A DNA stretch of 29,194 bases from positions 1-29,194 of the forward strand of contig JALNYN010000015.1 in NCBI GenBank assembly GCA_023229825.1, in the 5' to 3' direction. The first letter of the stretch is position 1, and every line of letters starts with the position of its first letter. The stretch is from Minisyncoccota bacterium (lineage in GTDB: Bacteria > Patescibacteriota > Minisyncoccia > Phycocordibacterales > CAIJYI01). Positions 1-6,933 of the stretch are shown here, piece after piece. The position numbers and the translations under genes were made by a program. The notes beneath the pieces are model-generated. The model saw only the letters and a list, made by a program, of their open reading frames with translations. It had not been told where the DNA came from and ran no database searches.

Positions 1-928
<928 letters not shown>

Positions 929-1111
929 TGTATAGACAAGAGTGAAACAAAAGAAAATTCATTTCTTATGTTTTTGTAGTATGTCCGACTTCTTCTTGCA
1001 AAAGAAAATCGTACACGCGACCGGTTCTTTATCCGATCGCAATTTGTGTTGCATTTGTACTTTTATATGGCCTTTCAAAAGAAAGACGCTTTTTCAATGA
1101 GCGTACCCTCC

Positions 1112-1139
1112 ATTATACGCAAAAGCATTTCAATGTCAA
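1112..1139 (-). promoter_or_regulatory. rRNA operon promoter
   Basis: On the minus strand a perfect TTGACA (1134-1139) is followed after 16 bp by a perfect TATAAT (1112-1117). This is the best sigma-70-type promoter in the window, as expected for an rRNA operon. Transcription should start near 1105. Confidence 0.9.
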
Positions 1140-1238
1140 CACTGCGGGCGAATCTAAAATAGATAGATATTAAGCCGTATTTTTTCATCTCAAAAAAGGA
1201 ATATTTTTTATGAAGAAAAATGGGGATAAATGGGGCGC

Positions 1239-1266
1239 AAAAAAGCCCGGCGTTTCCGTCGGACTT
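1239..1266 (-). terminator. intrinsic terminator after the O-antigen ligase-like gene
   Basis: On the minus strand a 10-bp stem with one wobble and one mismatch, a TTTC-type loop and a run of six T lies about 35 nt after the stop codon at 1301. It separates this gene from the rRNA promoter just downstream. Confidence 0.75.
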
Positions 1267-1300
1267 TATGAACTTGATGGACTTTTCAACTTGATGAACT

Positions 1301-3562
1301 CTATGGAATCTTCCCCGTTCTGATCTCGTTGATGTAGGCATCACCCTGTTCTTTAAAATTCGGATTAGCGGCTTGTATCTTTTGTATCTCCAAAATAGCA
1401 TTCGCCTTGTCTCCCGTTTCCAGAAAAGCGGCGGCAAGGCGCAGGCGGGTTTGCGAATCTTCGCCGGTCGCGAGTTTTTTCTGAAGGATGGTGATGATCT
1501 TATCGAACTGTTTATTCGCCGCATAGGCCGTGATCAAATTCTCATTATAGACAAGATCAGTACCAAAACGTTCCGTCAGTAATTTCTGCCCTTCGCTGAT
1601 CTTTCCCGACCGAAGCAACGTAGTCGCATACGTAATGGCGGCATCATCGAATTTCGGTTCGAGCTCATAGGTTTCTTTTGCAAGCGCTACCGCTTTGTCA
1701 TTCTCTCCGGCGTTCAATTCGGCGGAGATCAGATTGAATGAAATGGTCTGTTTCTTCGGAGATAATTCATGCGCCTTCGCAAAATGCACGAGAGCTTCGG
1801 CGTTCATGTTGGAACGAATAAAGAGCATGCCGGCGAACGATTCGTATCGCGCATCGTTTGGAAAGTCTTCGAGCTGCTGCAGGATTTGCTCGCGCGCATA
1901 GGCTGAAAAATCCTGTTTCAGAGCGTCGGATACATTGGCCGAGTTGATCCGCATCGCCGCCTGAACCAGCTGTTCCCTCGCCTCCGTTGTGCCGAATGTG
2001 TCGAGAGAGATCGCCGTTTTGAAGGCGTCCAAATTCGCTTGCGTCGGCAATCCATCTTGTGACGTTTGAGAAATTCCGCGAATAATTGCTGTGTTCGCCT
2101 GTATCGGAAGAATGTTTACAAAATAGAAAATTCCGCAAAAAACGATTATGACCGTCGTGCCGATATACGAAAACGGAAGCGGTGCTTCTGACATCGGATT
2201 CTTTATGAAATTTTTCGCTTCCGCCAGCTTTCGCACGTGATGATGGTGAAGATATGCCAGCAAGGAGAAAAACAAAATGTAACTGAACAGATTATCGAAT
2301 ACAAAAATATTATGCACAAAATACGAAGCGAAAAGTCCGGTGAGAATGCTCCGCTCCAAAATTTTGTCCTGATCCTCGCCGCCAAAATGACTCCGCCACG
2401 CATGCCGAACTTTCGCCCATATCCCCTTTTCTTCCGAGATCGTTTCAGGGCTCCAGACAAGAGCCACCCCGAAAAAGAAAAGCAAGAGATACAGCGCAAG
2501 GCCGAGGATTCCCGCGGAAATCAGCCAGTCGAAGAAAATATCGTGAGCGCGATCAAACCACTGCTCCTGCGCATACATGCCCGGATCATAATACTTATTG
2601 AAAACTATGTTGAAATTTTCCTGACCCCATCCGAGGATCGGACGTTCTTTAAAACCGTCTATCGCCATGCCCCATACCATAAAGCGCGAAGCAACAGTAT
2701 TTTCAGTAAGCGAGATCGAGGCGATGCGAGCGAGCGGCCGACTATTTTTGACAAAGTCCGAATCTTGATTCTGAAACACCAGCATAACAAACGCCAACAC
2801 GAATGCGACCGTACCGGCGGCGATCCATTTCATCATCGGGCGTTTTTTGTCCAAAATGATAAAAAGCAAGGAAGAAATGACCAGACCAACAAAAAGTCCG
2901 AGCATGGAACCGCGCGTTTCAGTCGCGAACATGATGTATGTTTGGAGTGCTATCGCGGCTGCATACGCATACCACAAAAGATCGCGCGATCTCCTTTGCG
3001 CCATGAGAAATGCCGTAAGAAAAATATTGAAGAGTAAATAGCCTCCAAAATATGCCGCATTTCCGAAACGACCGTCAAGCCGTATGCCTCCTTGGCTGAT
3101 CTCCGAGCCTCCCATCAACTGATTGACCCCATAAAAAGACATCGTGATACTCGCCCAAACAGAAGTATGTAAAAATTTAGTCCAAAGATCTTTCGTAAAA
3201 ACGGAACCCACAACCAGAAAATAAGCGAAGACATGGATCAATCCGACAAACCCTTCCATCCGTTCATAGTTCGACCAAAAACTGCGATATGAATTAAACC
3301 CGAAAAGGTCGGCCAAAAAAACCACGACGACGAATAGCGAAGCCACGGCCATGATCCACGAAAATTTCGGGCGATACGCCGCGTTATAATATGCCAGCAG
3401 GATCCAAGCGGCAAAAATGACCTCTACGATCATTCGAAACCCGAAATTTTTTCCCGTTATAAAAGGAAAGAAGAGAGAACCGGCGACAATAAATGCCAAA
3501 AAAGGTATGGCAAAAACCCCCGTAACGATTATACCGCGAAGATACGATTCTATAGTTTTCAT
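1301..3562 (-). CDS. O-antigen ligase/polymerase-like membrane protein with C-terminal TPRs
   Basis: A 753-aa protein. About the first 470 residues are a multi-pass membrane region with some ten or more hydrophobic segments. A large outer loop carries GWGQENF and AHDIFFDWLISAGILGL, which match the Wzy_C/O-antigen ligase signature (PF04932), where a conserved His takes part in glycan transfer. The last 230 or so residues are helical repeats of TPR type. The family joins or polymerises lipid-linked glycans at the outer face of the membrane; the acceptor here (S-layer glycan, surface polysaccharide or glycoprotein) cannot be read from the sequence. The ATG at 3562 has no Shine-Dalgarno, but a promoter lies upstream at 3625-3653 and a stable hairpin sits in the leader. 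It appears to be transcribed alone, with a terminator at 1239-1266. Confidence 0.85.
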   Translation of the reverse strand: MKTIESYLRGIIVTGVFAIPFLAFIVAGSLFFPFITGKNFGFRMIVEVIFAAWILLAYYNAAYRPKFSWIMAVASLFVVVVFLADLFGFNSYRSFWSNYERMEGFVGLIHVFAYFLVVGSVFTKDLWTKFLHTSVWASITMSFYGVNQLMGGSEISQGGIRLDGRFGNAAYFGGYLLFNIFLTAFLMAQRRSRDLLWYAYAAAIALQTYIMFATETRGSMLGLFVGLVISSLLFIILDKKRPMMKWIAAGTVAFVLAFVMLVFQNQDSDFVKNSRPLARIASISLTENTVASRFMVWGMAIDGFKERPILGWGQENFNIVFNKYYDPGMYAQEQWFDRAHDIFFDWLISAGILGLALYLLLFFFGVALVWSPETISEEKGIWAKVRHAWRSHFGGEDQDKILERSILTGLFASYFVHNIFVFDNLFSYILFFSLLAYLHHHHVRKLAEAKNFIKNPMSEAPLPFSYIGTTVIIVFCGIFYFVNILPIQANTAIIRGISQTSQDGLPTQANLDAFKTAISLDTFGTTEAREQLVQAAMRINSANVSDALKQDFSAYAREQILQQLEDFPNDARYESFAGMLFIRSNMNAEALVHFAKAHELSPKKQTISFNLISAELNAGENDKAVALAKETYELEPKFDDAAITYATTLLRSGKISEGQKLLTERFGTDLVYNENLITAYAANKQFDKIITILQKKLATGEDSQTRLRLAAAFLETGDKANAILEIQKIQAANPNFKEQGDAYINEIRTGKIP

Positions 3563-3574
3563 ATGTAATAAATT

Positions 3575-3620
3575 AGGACTTTCGTCATTTCGATCAACGA
3601 TCGCAAATGCCCAAAGTCCT
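3575..3620 (-). promoter_or_regulatory. hairpin in the 5' leader of the O-antigen ligase-like gene
   Basis: Outer arms AGGACTTT (3575-3582) and AAAGTCCT (3613-3620) pair perfectly, and an inner stem of about ten pairs (CATTT, CGATC with GATCG, AAATG) forms between them with one bulge. The structure fills nearly the whole leader between the promoter and the ATG at 3562, so it may affect mRNA stability or initiation. No known riboswitch family is recognised. Confidence 0.5.
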
Positions 3621-3624
3621 CTAT

Positions 3625-3653
3625 ATAATATACCAATATTCGTACAGGTACAA
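3625..3653 (-). promoter_or_regulatory. promoter of the O-antigen ligase-like gene
   Basis: TTGTAC (3648-3653), 17-bp spacer, TATTAT (3625-3630) on the minus strand. The spacer contains TACCAATAT, which resembles part of the 16-mer of the intergenic inverted-repeat family found elsewhere in the window and may be a remnant of it. Confidence 0.65.
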
Positions 3654-3724
3654 ACAAAATAGTGGAGAGTCCCGCCAGAATATGTAATTAAGTTCCCGTG
3701 AACTTCCGATTAAGAATACCGTAC

Positions 3725-3753
3725 AAAAAAACACGCGGATAATTCCACGTGTT
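3725..3753 (-). terminator. intrinsic terminator after trmD
   Basis: Minus-strand arms AACACGTGG and CCGCGTGTT (one mismatch) around a 6-nt loop, followed by a T run, about 50 nt after the trmD stop codon. Confidence 0.75.
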
Positions 3754-3770
3754 CATTTTTCCATTCGTGT

Positions 3771-3800
3771 TCCCTGATACTGATACTTTTCCCTGATACT
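3771..3800 (-). repeat. stop-codon-adjacent repeat of TATCAGGGA units (copy 1)
   Basis: Read on the minus strand, the trmD stop codon runs straight into AGTATCAGGGA, a short linker, then AGTATCAGTATCAGGGA. The same arrangement follows the stop codon of the PH-domain gene at 6417-6449, and a single unit lies after tsf near 24247-24257. It is not coding and its role is unknown. Confidence 0.75.
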
Positions 3801-4465
3801 CAACCGCGCCGCTTCCACTCTTCGATCTTTTTATGATCGCCGGAGAGCAGAACCGCAGGCACTTTGTATTTCTTTTTTTGGTATTCAAAAATTTCGGGAC
3901 GCGTGTACACCTCATGGCTCGAAATGCGATTTTCTTCGAGTGATTCAAATTTTCCGAGAACTCCTTTTATCTGTCGAGAGATGGAGTCCATCGCGACCAT
4001 AGCCGGCAATTCCCCGCCGGTCAGCACATATTCGCCGATGGAGACTTCTTCCGCTTTCAAAATTTTCTTTACTCGAGCGTCGATCCCCTCATAACGGCCG
4101 CAGATCATAATAATGTCGGTAATTTTTTTATCGATGATATTTTTCGCATAGGCGTTCGTGAATACCGTACCACCCGGAGAAAAAATGATCGTCTTCCACT
4201 TTCCGGTTTTTGTTTTCCCTCTCGCTTTGCCGACGGCACGAAGGATCGGCCCCGGTAAAAGTACCATCCCCGGACCTCCCGAATACGGTCGCCCGTCCAC
4301 TTTCAGCCGTGGATATTCCGGCGTCCCAACAACCTCGGCAAAGTCGCGCGGGTTGTAGACTTTTATTTTAATGAGTTTCTTCTCCTGCGCCCGCGACAAA
4401 ATAGACTCACCGATGTAGGAAGTGAGACTTTCGGGGAAAAGGGTGATGATGTGGAAAGTTAGCAT
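3800..4465 (-). CDS. trmD: tRNA (guanine-N1)-methyltransferase TrmD
   Basis: A 221-aa SPOUT methyltransferase that makes m1G37 next to the anticodon of tRNAs reading CNN codons, using S-adenosylmethionine, and so prevents +1 frameshifting. The trefoil-knot SAM site is clear: CGRYEGID at residues 122-129 and SIGEYVLTGGE at 142-152. Asp160 in AMDSISRQIKGVLG corresponds to the catalytic Asp169 of E. coli, and the C-terminal PAVLLSGDHKKIEEWKRR matches the tRNA-binding end of the family. It is third in the rpsP-khpA-trmD order usual in bacteria, without rimM or rplS. The 5' leader carries a heptamer tandem repeat that reaches almost to the ATG. Confidence 0.97.
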   Translation of the reverse strand: MLTFHIITLFPESLTSYIGESILSRAQEKKLIKIKVYNPRDFAEVVGTPEYPRLKVDGRPYSGGPGMVLLPGPILRAVGKARGKTKTGKWKTIIFSPGGTVFTNAYAKNIIDKKITDIIMICGRYEGIDARVKKILKAEEVSIGEYVLTGGELPAMVAMDSISRQIKGVLGKFESLEENRISSHEVYTRPEIFEYQKKKYKVPAVLLSGDHKKIEEWKRRG

Positions 4466-4468
4466 ACG

Positions 4469-4533
4469 AGTTAGTAGTTAGTAGTTAGTAGTTAGTAGTT
4501 AGTAGTTAGTAGTTATTAGTAGTTAGTAGTTAG
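4469..4533. repeat. heptamer tandem repeat, unit AGTTAGT
   Basis: About nine units of a 7-bp motif in near-perfect tandem, with one interrupted unit (TTATTAG) near 4511-4518. On the minus strand the unit reads ACTAACT and fills the trmD 5' leader up to a few bases before its ATG at 4465. Copy number in such arrays often varies between strains. Confidence 0.9.
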
Positions 4534-4545
4534 CCCAATATCATT

Positions 4546-4574
4546 ATAATGATGTATAATATCTTGTTTGTCAA
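4546..4574 (-). promoter_or_regulatory. possible trmD promoter
   Basis: Minus-strand TTGACA (4569-4574) with CATTAT 17 bp downstream (4546-4551). A better -10 (TATAAT, 4543-4548) lies at 20 bp, which is too far for an ideal spacing. The heptamer array would fall in the transcribed leader. Confidence 0.4.
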
Positions 4575-4594
4575 ATTAGTCGGCGCATGTAAGC

Positions 4595-4624
4595 AAAAAC
4601 CGCTCTCTTTCGAAAGCGGTTTTT
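4595..4624. terminator. symmetrical intrinsic terminator after khpA
   Basis: AAAAACCGCT (4595-4604) and AGCGGTTTTT (4615-4624) form a stem with A and T runs on both sides, so it can act in either direction. It lies just after the khpA stop codon at 4647. Confidence 0.85.
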
Positions 4625-4646
4625 GAAAATTCAATATAATTTGAAA

Positions 4647-4967
4647 TTAGAGTTTCAGATCCTCGAGAGCATCGTCAACAGATTGCGCGCTTGCTGCGTG
4701 CATGCTTCTGGTGCTTCCTGCCGGCTCGTTCACTTTCAAAGTAACGCGAGCGTGATTCTTCATTCCGACAACACGGAGAAGTGAGCGGATGGCTTGCGCC
4801 GTCTTTCCACCTCGACCGATGATCTTGCCCATATCCTGCGGGTCAACATCGAGAACCAAAAGTACCCCCATTTCATCGACGGCACGATTGATCTTTACGG
4901 CAGACGGGTTGTCTACCAGACTTCTAACAACAAACTCAAGAAACTCTTGATCAGAATGCTTTTCCAT
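4647..4967 (-). CDS. khpA: KH-domain RNA-binding protein KhpA
   Basis: A 106-aa single KH domain protein. The RNA-binding GxxG loop is GRGG at residues 51-54 inside GKIIGRGGKTAQAIR. KhpA-type proteins bind many RNAs and are linked to cell division and translation in Gram-positive bacteria. The position between rpsP and trmD is the usual one. The C-terminal 25 residues (rich in Ala, Ser and Asp) extend beyond the roughly 76-80 aa common in the family. It has its own promoter at 5075-5103 with a leader of about 100 nt, and the leader contains an AGGACA/TGTCCT hairpin (4995-5021). Confidence 0.9.
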   Translation of the reverse strand: MEKHSDQEFLEFVVRSLVDNPSAVKINRAVDEMGVLLVLDVDPQDMGKIIGRGGKTAQAIRSLLRVVGMKNHARVTLKVNEPAGSTRSMHAASAQSVDDALEDLKL

Positions 4968-5074
4968 TTTACTGATTCTTACTTTTCTTTTAAAAGGACA
5001 TCATGCGAAATTGCCTGTCCTGCTTTCTAAGGAAATTGGCTGTCGACCAAAACAACCACTCACCTCGGTCTTAT

Positions 5075-5103
5075 ATTGTACTCCTATTCAGCCGTAAAGT
5101 CAA
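5075..5103 (-). promoter_or_regulatory. khpA promoter
   Basis: TTGACT (5098-5103), 17-bp spacer, TACAAT (5075-5080) on the minus strand, overlapping the start of the rpsP terminator. Confidence 0.8.
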
Positions 5104-5105
5104 CG

Positions 5106-5139
5106 AAAAATAAGCCTATCCCTGTGGATAGCTTATTTG
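5106..5139 (-). terminator. rpsP terminator
   Basis: Minus-strand arms of AATAAGC plus TATCC and its complement with one bulged base, a 4-nt loop and a T run, right after the rpsP stop codon at 5149. Confidence 0.8.
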
Positions 5140-5148
5140 AGCCTATAA

Positions 5149-5466
5149 TTAAGCCGTTGCGGCCGCTTCTTCCTTTGCCGATTCCGGTCGAATAGGTGAT
5201 TTTTTAGAGAGGACGTTCAGTTTTTTTCCGGTGATTATTTTGGTTTCCACCAAAAGATTGTGAACCGTTCCGGACGGTTTCGCCCCGACGGATATCCAGT
5301 ATTTTACGCGCTCAGCTTTGATGACAGGCTCGCCTTTTCGCGAATCGTACGATCCGAGAATCTCATGGAACTTGTTGCTCCGCGCCGCATTTTTGGAATC
5401 GGTCAAGACAACCCGAAAAGACGGATCGTTCTTTCTCCCTACTCGCTGTAATCTTATTTTTAACAT
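5149..5466 (-). CDS. rpsP: 30S ribosomal protein S16
   Basis: A 105-aa protein starting MLKIRLQRVGRKNDPSFRVV, the typical S16 N-terminus, followed by LGSYD and VKYWISVGAKPSGTVHNLL. S16 binds 16S rRNA and helps assembly of the 30S body. The frame stays open upstream, but the family alignment and the promoter both favour the ATG at 5466: the -10 box ends 7 nt before it, so the mRNA is probably leaderless. The Ala/Glu-rich tail is normal for the family. It heads the rpsP-khpA-trmD series but has its own terminator. Confidence 0.97.
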   Translation of the reverse strand: MLKIRLQRVGRKNDPSFRVVLTDSKNAARSNKFHEILGSYDSRKGEPVIKAERVKYWISVGAKPSGTVHNLLVETKIITGKKLNVLSKKSPIRPESAKEEAAATA

Positions 5467-5473
5467 AGTGGGT

Positions 5474-5501
5474 ATACTATCATATTCATGACTAATGTCA
5501 A
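5474..5501 (-). promoter_or_regulatory. rpsP promoter, leaderless type
   Basis: TTGACA (5496-5501), 16 bp, TAGTAT (5474-5479), then 7 nt to the ATG. The -35 box is only 4 bp from the edge of inverted-repeat element copy 1. Confidence 0.8.
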
Positions 5502-5505
5502 TCAA

Positions 5506-5620
5506 ATACCAATATACGAATGAGTACCAATATACGAATGAATACGAATACGGACGGTTGCGACGATTGACGGCGCATTCGTTGCCATTTGTATATTGGT
5601 ATCCATTCGTATATTGGTAT
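5506..5620 (-). repeat. intergenic inverted-repeat element, family A, copy 1
   Basis: Left arm: two direct copies of ATACCAATATACGAAT (5506-5521 and 5525-5539 without the first A), then a tail AATACGAATACGGACGG (5541-5557). Right arm: the inverse 16-mer twice (5587-5602 with one change, 5605-5620). The core between the arms contains GCGACGATTGACGG. The element fills the divergent gap between rpsP and the plus-strand gene at 5653. Taking the CCGTCCGTATTCG side as forward end, this copy points to the minus strand. Confidence 0.9.
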
Positions 5621-5635
5621 AATCATTCGCATGTG

Positions 5636-5644
5636 TGGTATAAT
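5636..5644 (+). promoter_or_regulatory. extended -10 promoter of the small membrane protein gene
   Basis: TGG followed by a perfect TATAAT (5639-5644) gives an extended -10. A weak -35 (TTGGTA, 5614-5619) comes from the right arm of the repeat element, at 19 bp. The ATG follows 8 nt after the -10, so the transcript is probably leaderless. Confidence 0.65.
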
Positions 5645-5652
5645 AGCGTATT

Positions 5653-5883
5653 ATGAACCCTCTTTTCTCATCCGGCGCACTGATCACCCCCCTTTTTATG
5701 TGGGGTATGTTTGTTTTCGTCCTTGGTCTTTGGCTGATCGCGACGATGGTTTTGAGCTATCATTGGAAAACGTACGAAACGCCTGAGAGCAAGATCGAGA
5801 TCATAAAATACGCTTACCTTGTAGGTTCGTCATTCTTTCTCGTCGTTCTTTTTTTAGCAGCTCTTACTTTTTCACTTTCATGA
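5653..5883 (+). CDS. small membrane protein, two TM segments, unknown function
   Basis: A 76-aa protein with two hydrophobic helices (about residues 11-34 and 52-75) joined by a short charged loop (SYHWKTYETPESKIEIIKYA). No recognised family. The stop codon overlaps the ATG of the next gene by the 4-bp ATGA, so the two are translationally coupled and probably work together. The pair is bounded by inverted-repeat elements on both sides (5506-5620 and 6462-6513). Confidence 0.75.
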   Translation: MNPLFSSGALITPLFMWGMFVFVLGLWLIATMVLSYHWKTYETPESKIEIIKYAYLVGSSFFLVVLFLAALTFSLS

Positions 5884-6419
5884 TCGACCTTGAACAAAAC
5901 GAAAAAATTTTGCTTCATGCGCGGCGGCACTGGTTTTTTCTTTTTCAAAAAATTCTTTCGCTTATTCCGCTCGTCGTGATCCCTGTCATCGTAATTTTTT
6001 CAGTGCCGATGACTGTGGACTCTTTTTCTTTCTCGGAAAAAAGCGGGGTGGCTCTCATAATCTTCTTCCTTTTCTCATGGCTGCTATGCATCTGGATCAC
6101 TTCTTTCATCATGTGGACGGACTTTTACTTGGATGTCCTTATCGTTACCGATCATCGGGTTATCAACGTCGAACAGAAAGCCCTGTTTTCGAGAGAAACA
6201 TCATCGCTTCATTTGGATAAGATCCAGGATGTTTCCGTTGATGTTCACGGCGTGATCGCGACATTCCTCTCGTTCGGGACGCTGCGCATACAAACTGCCG
6301 GCGAAACAGGCGAGTTCGGGATAAAAGGAATTAAAGAGCCCGATCAAGTAAAAAAAATCATCCTTGAGCAGCACGAAAAAGCAATGGCAAAATTGCGGAC
6401 GGTGAGAATAGAAAGTTAG
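5880..6419 (+). CDS. PH domain-containing membrane protein (bPH2/YdbS-like)
   Basis: A 179-aa protein with two hydrophobic helices (about residues 20-45 and 55-80) followed by a bacterial PH-like domain. WTDFYLDVLIVTDHRVINVEQKALFSRETSSLHLDKIQDVSVDVHG fits the bPH2 pattern of YdbS/YdbT-like proteins, with the usual TDHRVI and LxLDKIQDV positions. The family is membrane-bound; its molecular role is not settled. It overlaps the preceding small membrane protein by 4 bp. Its stop codon runs directly into the TATCAGGGA repeat, and a strong bidirectional terminator follows at 6529-6560. Confidence 0.85.
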   Translation: MIDLEQNEKILLHARRHWFFLFQKILSLIPLVVIPVIVIFSVPMTVDSFSFSEKSGVALIIFFLFSWLLCIWITSFIMWTDFYLDVLIVTDHRVINVEQKALFSRETSSLHLDKIQDVSVDVHGVIATFLSFGTLRIQTAGETGEFGIKGIKEPDQVKKIILEQHEKAMAKLRTVRIES

Positions 6420-6449
6420 TATCAGGGATAGTATCAGTATCAGGGACGA
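6420..6449 (+). repeat. stop-codon-adjacent TATCAGGGA repeat (copy 2)
   Basis: Immediately after the TAG of the PH-domain gene: TATCAGGGA, a short linker, then GTATCAGTATCAGGGA, nearly the same as the sequence after the trmD stop codon. Here it is followed by GACGACGAAC and the right arm of a family A element, as if a different left arm had been joined to it. Confidence 0.75.
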
Positions 6450-6461
6450 CGAACAAACACC

Positions 6462-6513
6462 CCGTCCGTATTCGTATTCATTCGTATATTGGTACACATT
6501 CGTATATTAGTAT
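6462..6513 (+). repeat. intergenic inverted-repeat element, family A, copy 2 (one arm)
   Basis: CCGTCCGTATTCGTATT (6462-6478) followed by two inverse 16-mers (6480-6494 and 6498-6513). The matching left arm is missing and TATCAGGGA units take its place. Orientation is plus, opposite to copy 1, so the two-gene unit 5653-6419 lies between inverted copies. Confidence 0.85.
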
Positions 6514-6528
6514 TTTTTATTCGTACAC

Positions 6529-6560
6529 AAAAAACGAGGATACCTGTATCCCCGTTTTTT
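6529..6560. terminator. bidirectional terminator
   Basis: AAAAAACG, GGATAC, a short loop, GTATCC and CGTTTTTT form a long stem with A and T runs at both ends. It can end the PH-domain transcript on the plus strand and the small minus-strand transcript starting near 6668. Confidence 0.85.
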
Positions 6561-6668
6561 GTTGTGTTTTTTGCTTTGTTCCAGACGAATTCTCGTCCAG
6601 AGTGCAAAAAACAAAATAGTTTTCTCCTTTATAAAAAAGAGAAAACAAATGATGAAAGGACATTCCTG
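6529..6668 (-). ncRNA. possible small transcript of unknown type (about 140 nt)
   Basis: On the minus strand a promoter (6674-6703) and the terminator at 6529-6560 frame a short stretch that can fold: TTTTGTTTTTTGC pairs with GCAAAAAACA further on, around a small GACGA/TCGTC hairpin. A 48-codon frame from the ATG at 6663 runs through the terminator stem, which argues against coding. A Shine-Dalgarno-like AAGGAG near 6624 leads only to a weak TTG start. I cannot assign it to a known RNA family. Confidence 0.35.
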
Positions 6669-6673
6669 ACACA

Positions 6674-6703
6674 AGTATACACCAAGAAAACGAACGCGGG
6701 CAA
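6674..6703 (-). promoter_or_regulatory. promoter of the small minus-strand transcript
   Basis: TTGCCC (6698-6703), 18 bp, TATACT (6674-6679). The -10 is preceded by TTGGTG, the same block found before the -10 at 9971 and 17621. Confidence 0.55.
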
Positions 6704-6744
6704 TATCAAAGGTGGATAAAACAATAAAAATACATGAGAAGTCA

Positions 6745-6889
6745 ATAATTTTCAATTTATGAATTTTCAATTTTCAATCAATTTACAATGTTTCAATGAC
6801 AAAATTTTCAAACACGAACGTCGTCGATGTGTTTGAAAATTTTATTTGAAAATTGATTGAAAATTGAAAATTCGTAAATTGAAAATTTT
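6745..6889. repeat. large two-tier AT-rich inverted repeat upstream of RNase R
   Basis: Outer arms 6753-6784 and 6850-6881 match in 31 of 32 positions; they are built from AATTTTCAATTTTCAAT units and extend several bases further outward. Inner arms 6801-6815 and 6829-6843 are a perfect 15-bp match (AAAATTTTCAAACAC). The apex is GAACGTCGTCGAT (6816-6828). The whole could extrude as a cruciform and lies just before the RNase R promoter. With the small transcript it accounts for the 514-base gap between 6419 and 6934. Confidence 0.9.
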
Positions 6890-6898
6890 TTCCGCACA

Positions 6899-6927
6899 TA
6901 TACAAACAAAGCCATTTGTGTTATCAT
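6899..6927 (+). promoter_or_regulatory. RNase R promoter, leaderless type
   Basis: TATACA (6899-6904), 17 bp, TATCAT (6922-6927) with an extended -10 TGT. The ATG at 6934 follows after 6 nt. Confidence 0.6.
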
Positions 6928-6933
6928 CTATCA

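Larger units (their letters stand above)
929..1300 (-). other. 16S leader and spacer without genes
   Basis: This gap holds the rRNA promoter (1112-1139), a leader of about 175 nt between the likely transcription start near 1105 and the 16S 5' end, and the terminator of the upstream membrane-protein gene (1239-1266). The leader is AT-rich. I see no boxA that I would call with confidence and no coding frame that looks real. Confidence 0.7.

Noticed and set aside
1075..1524. Minus-strand frame of 149 codons overlapping the end of the O-antigen ligase-like gene
   Set aside because: It lies in another frame of a clear TPR-coding region, crosses the terminator and the rRNA promoter, and has no protein-like features.
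2237..3037. Plus-strand frame of 266 codons
   Set aside because: Antisense to the membrane part of the O-antigen ligase-like protein; composition is that of a shadow frame.
5506..5620. CRISPR array
   Set aside because: The 16-mers are in inverted, not evenly spaced direct order, and there are no unique spacers of constant length.
5641..6419. Genetic code with UGA read as an amino acid
   Set aside because: trmD, the C39-like gene and others end at UGA at the expected family length, so UGA is a stop here.
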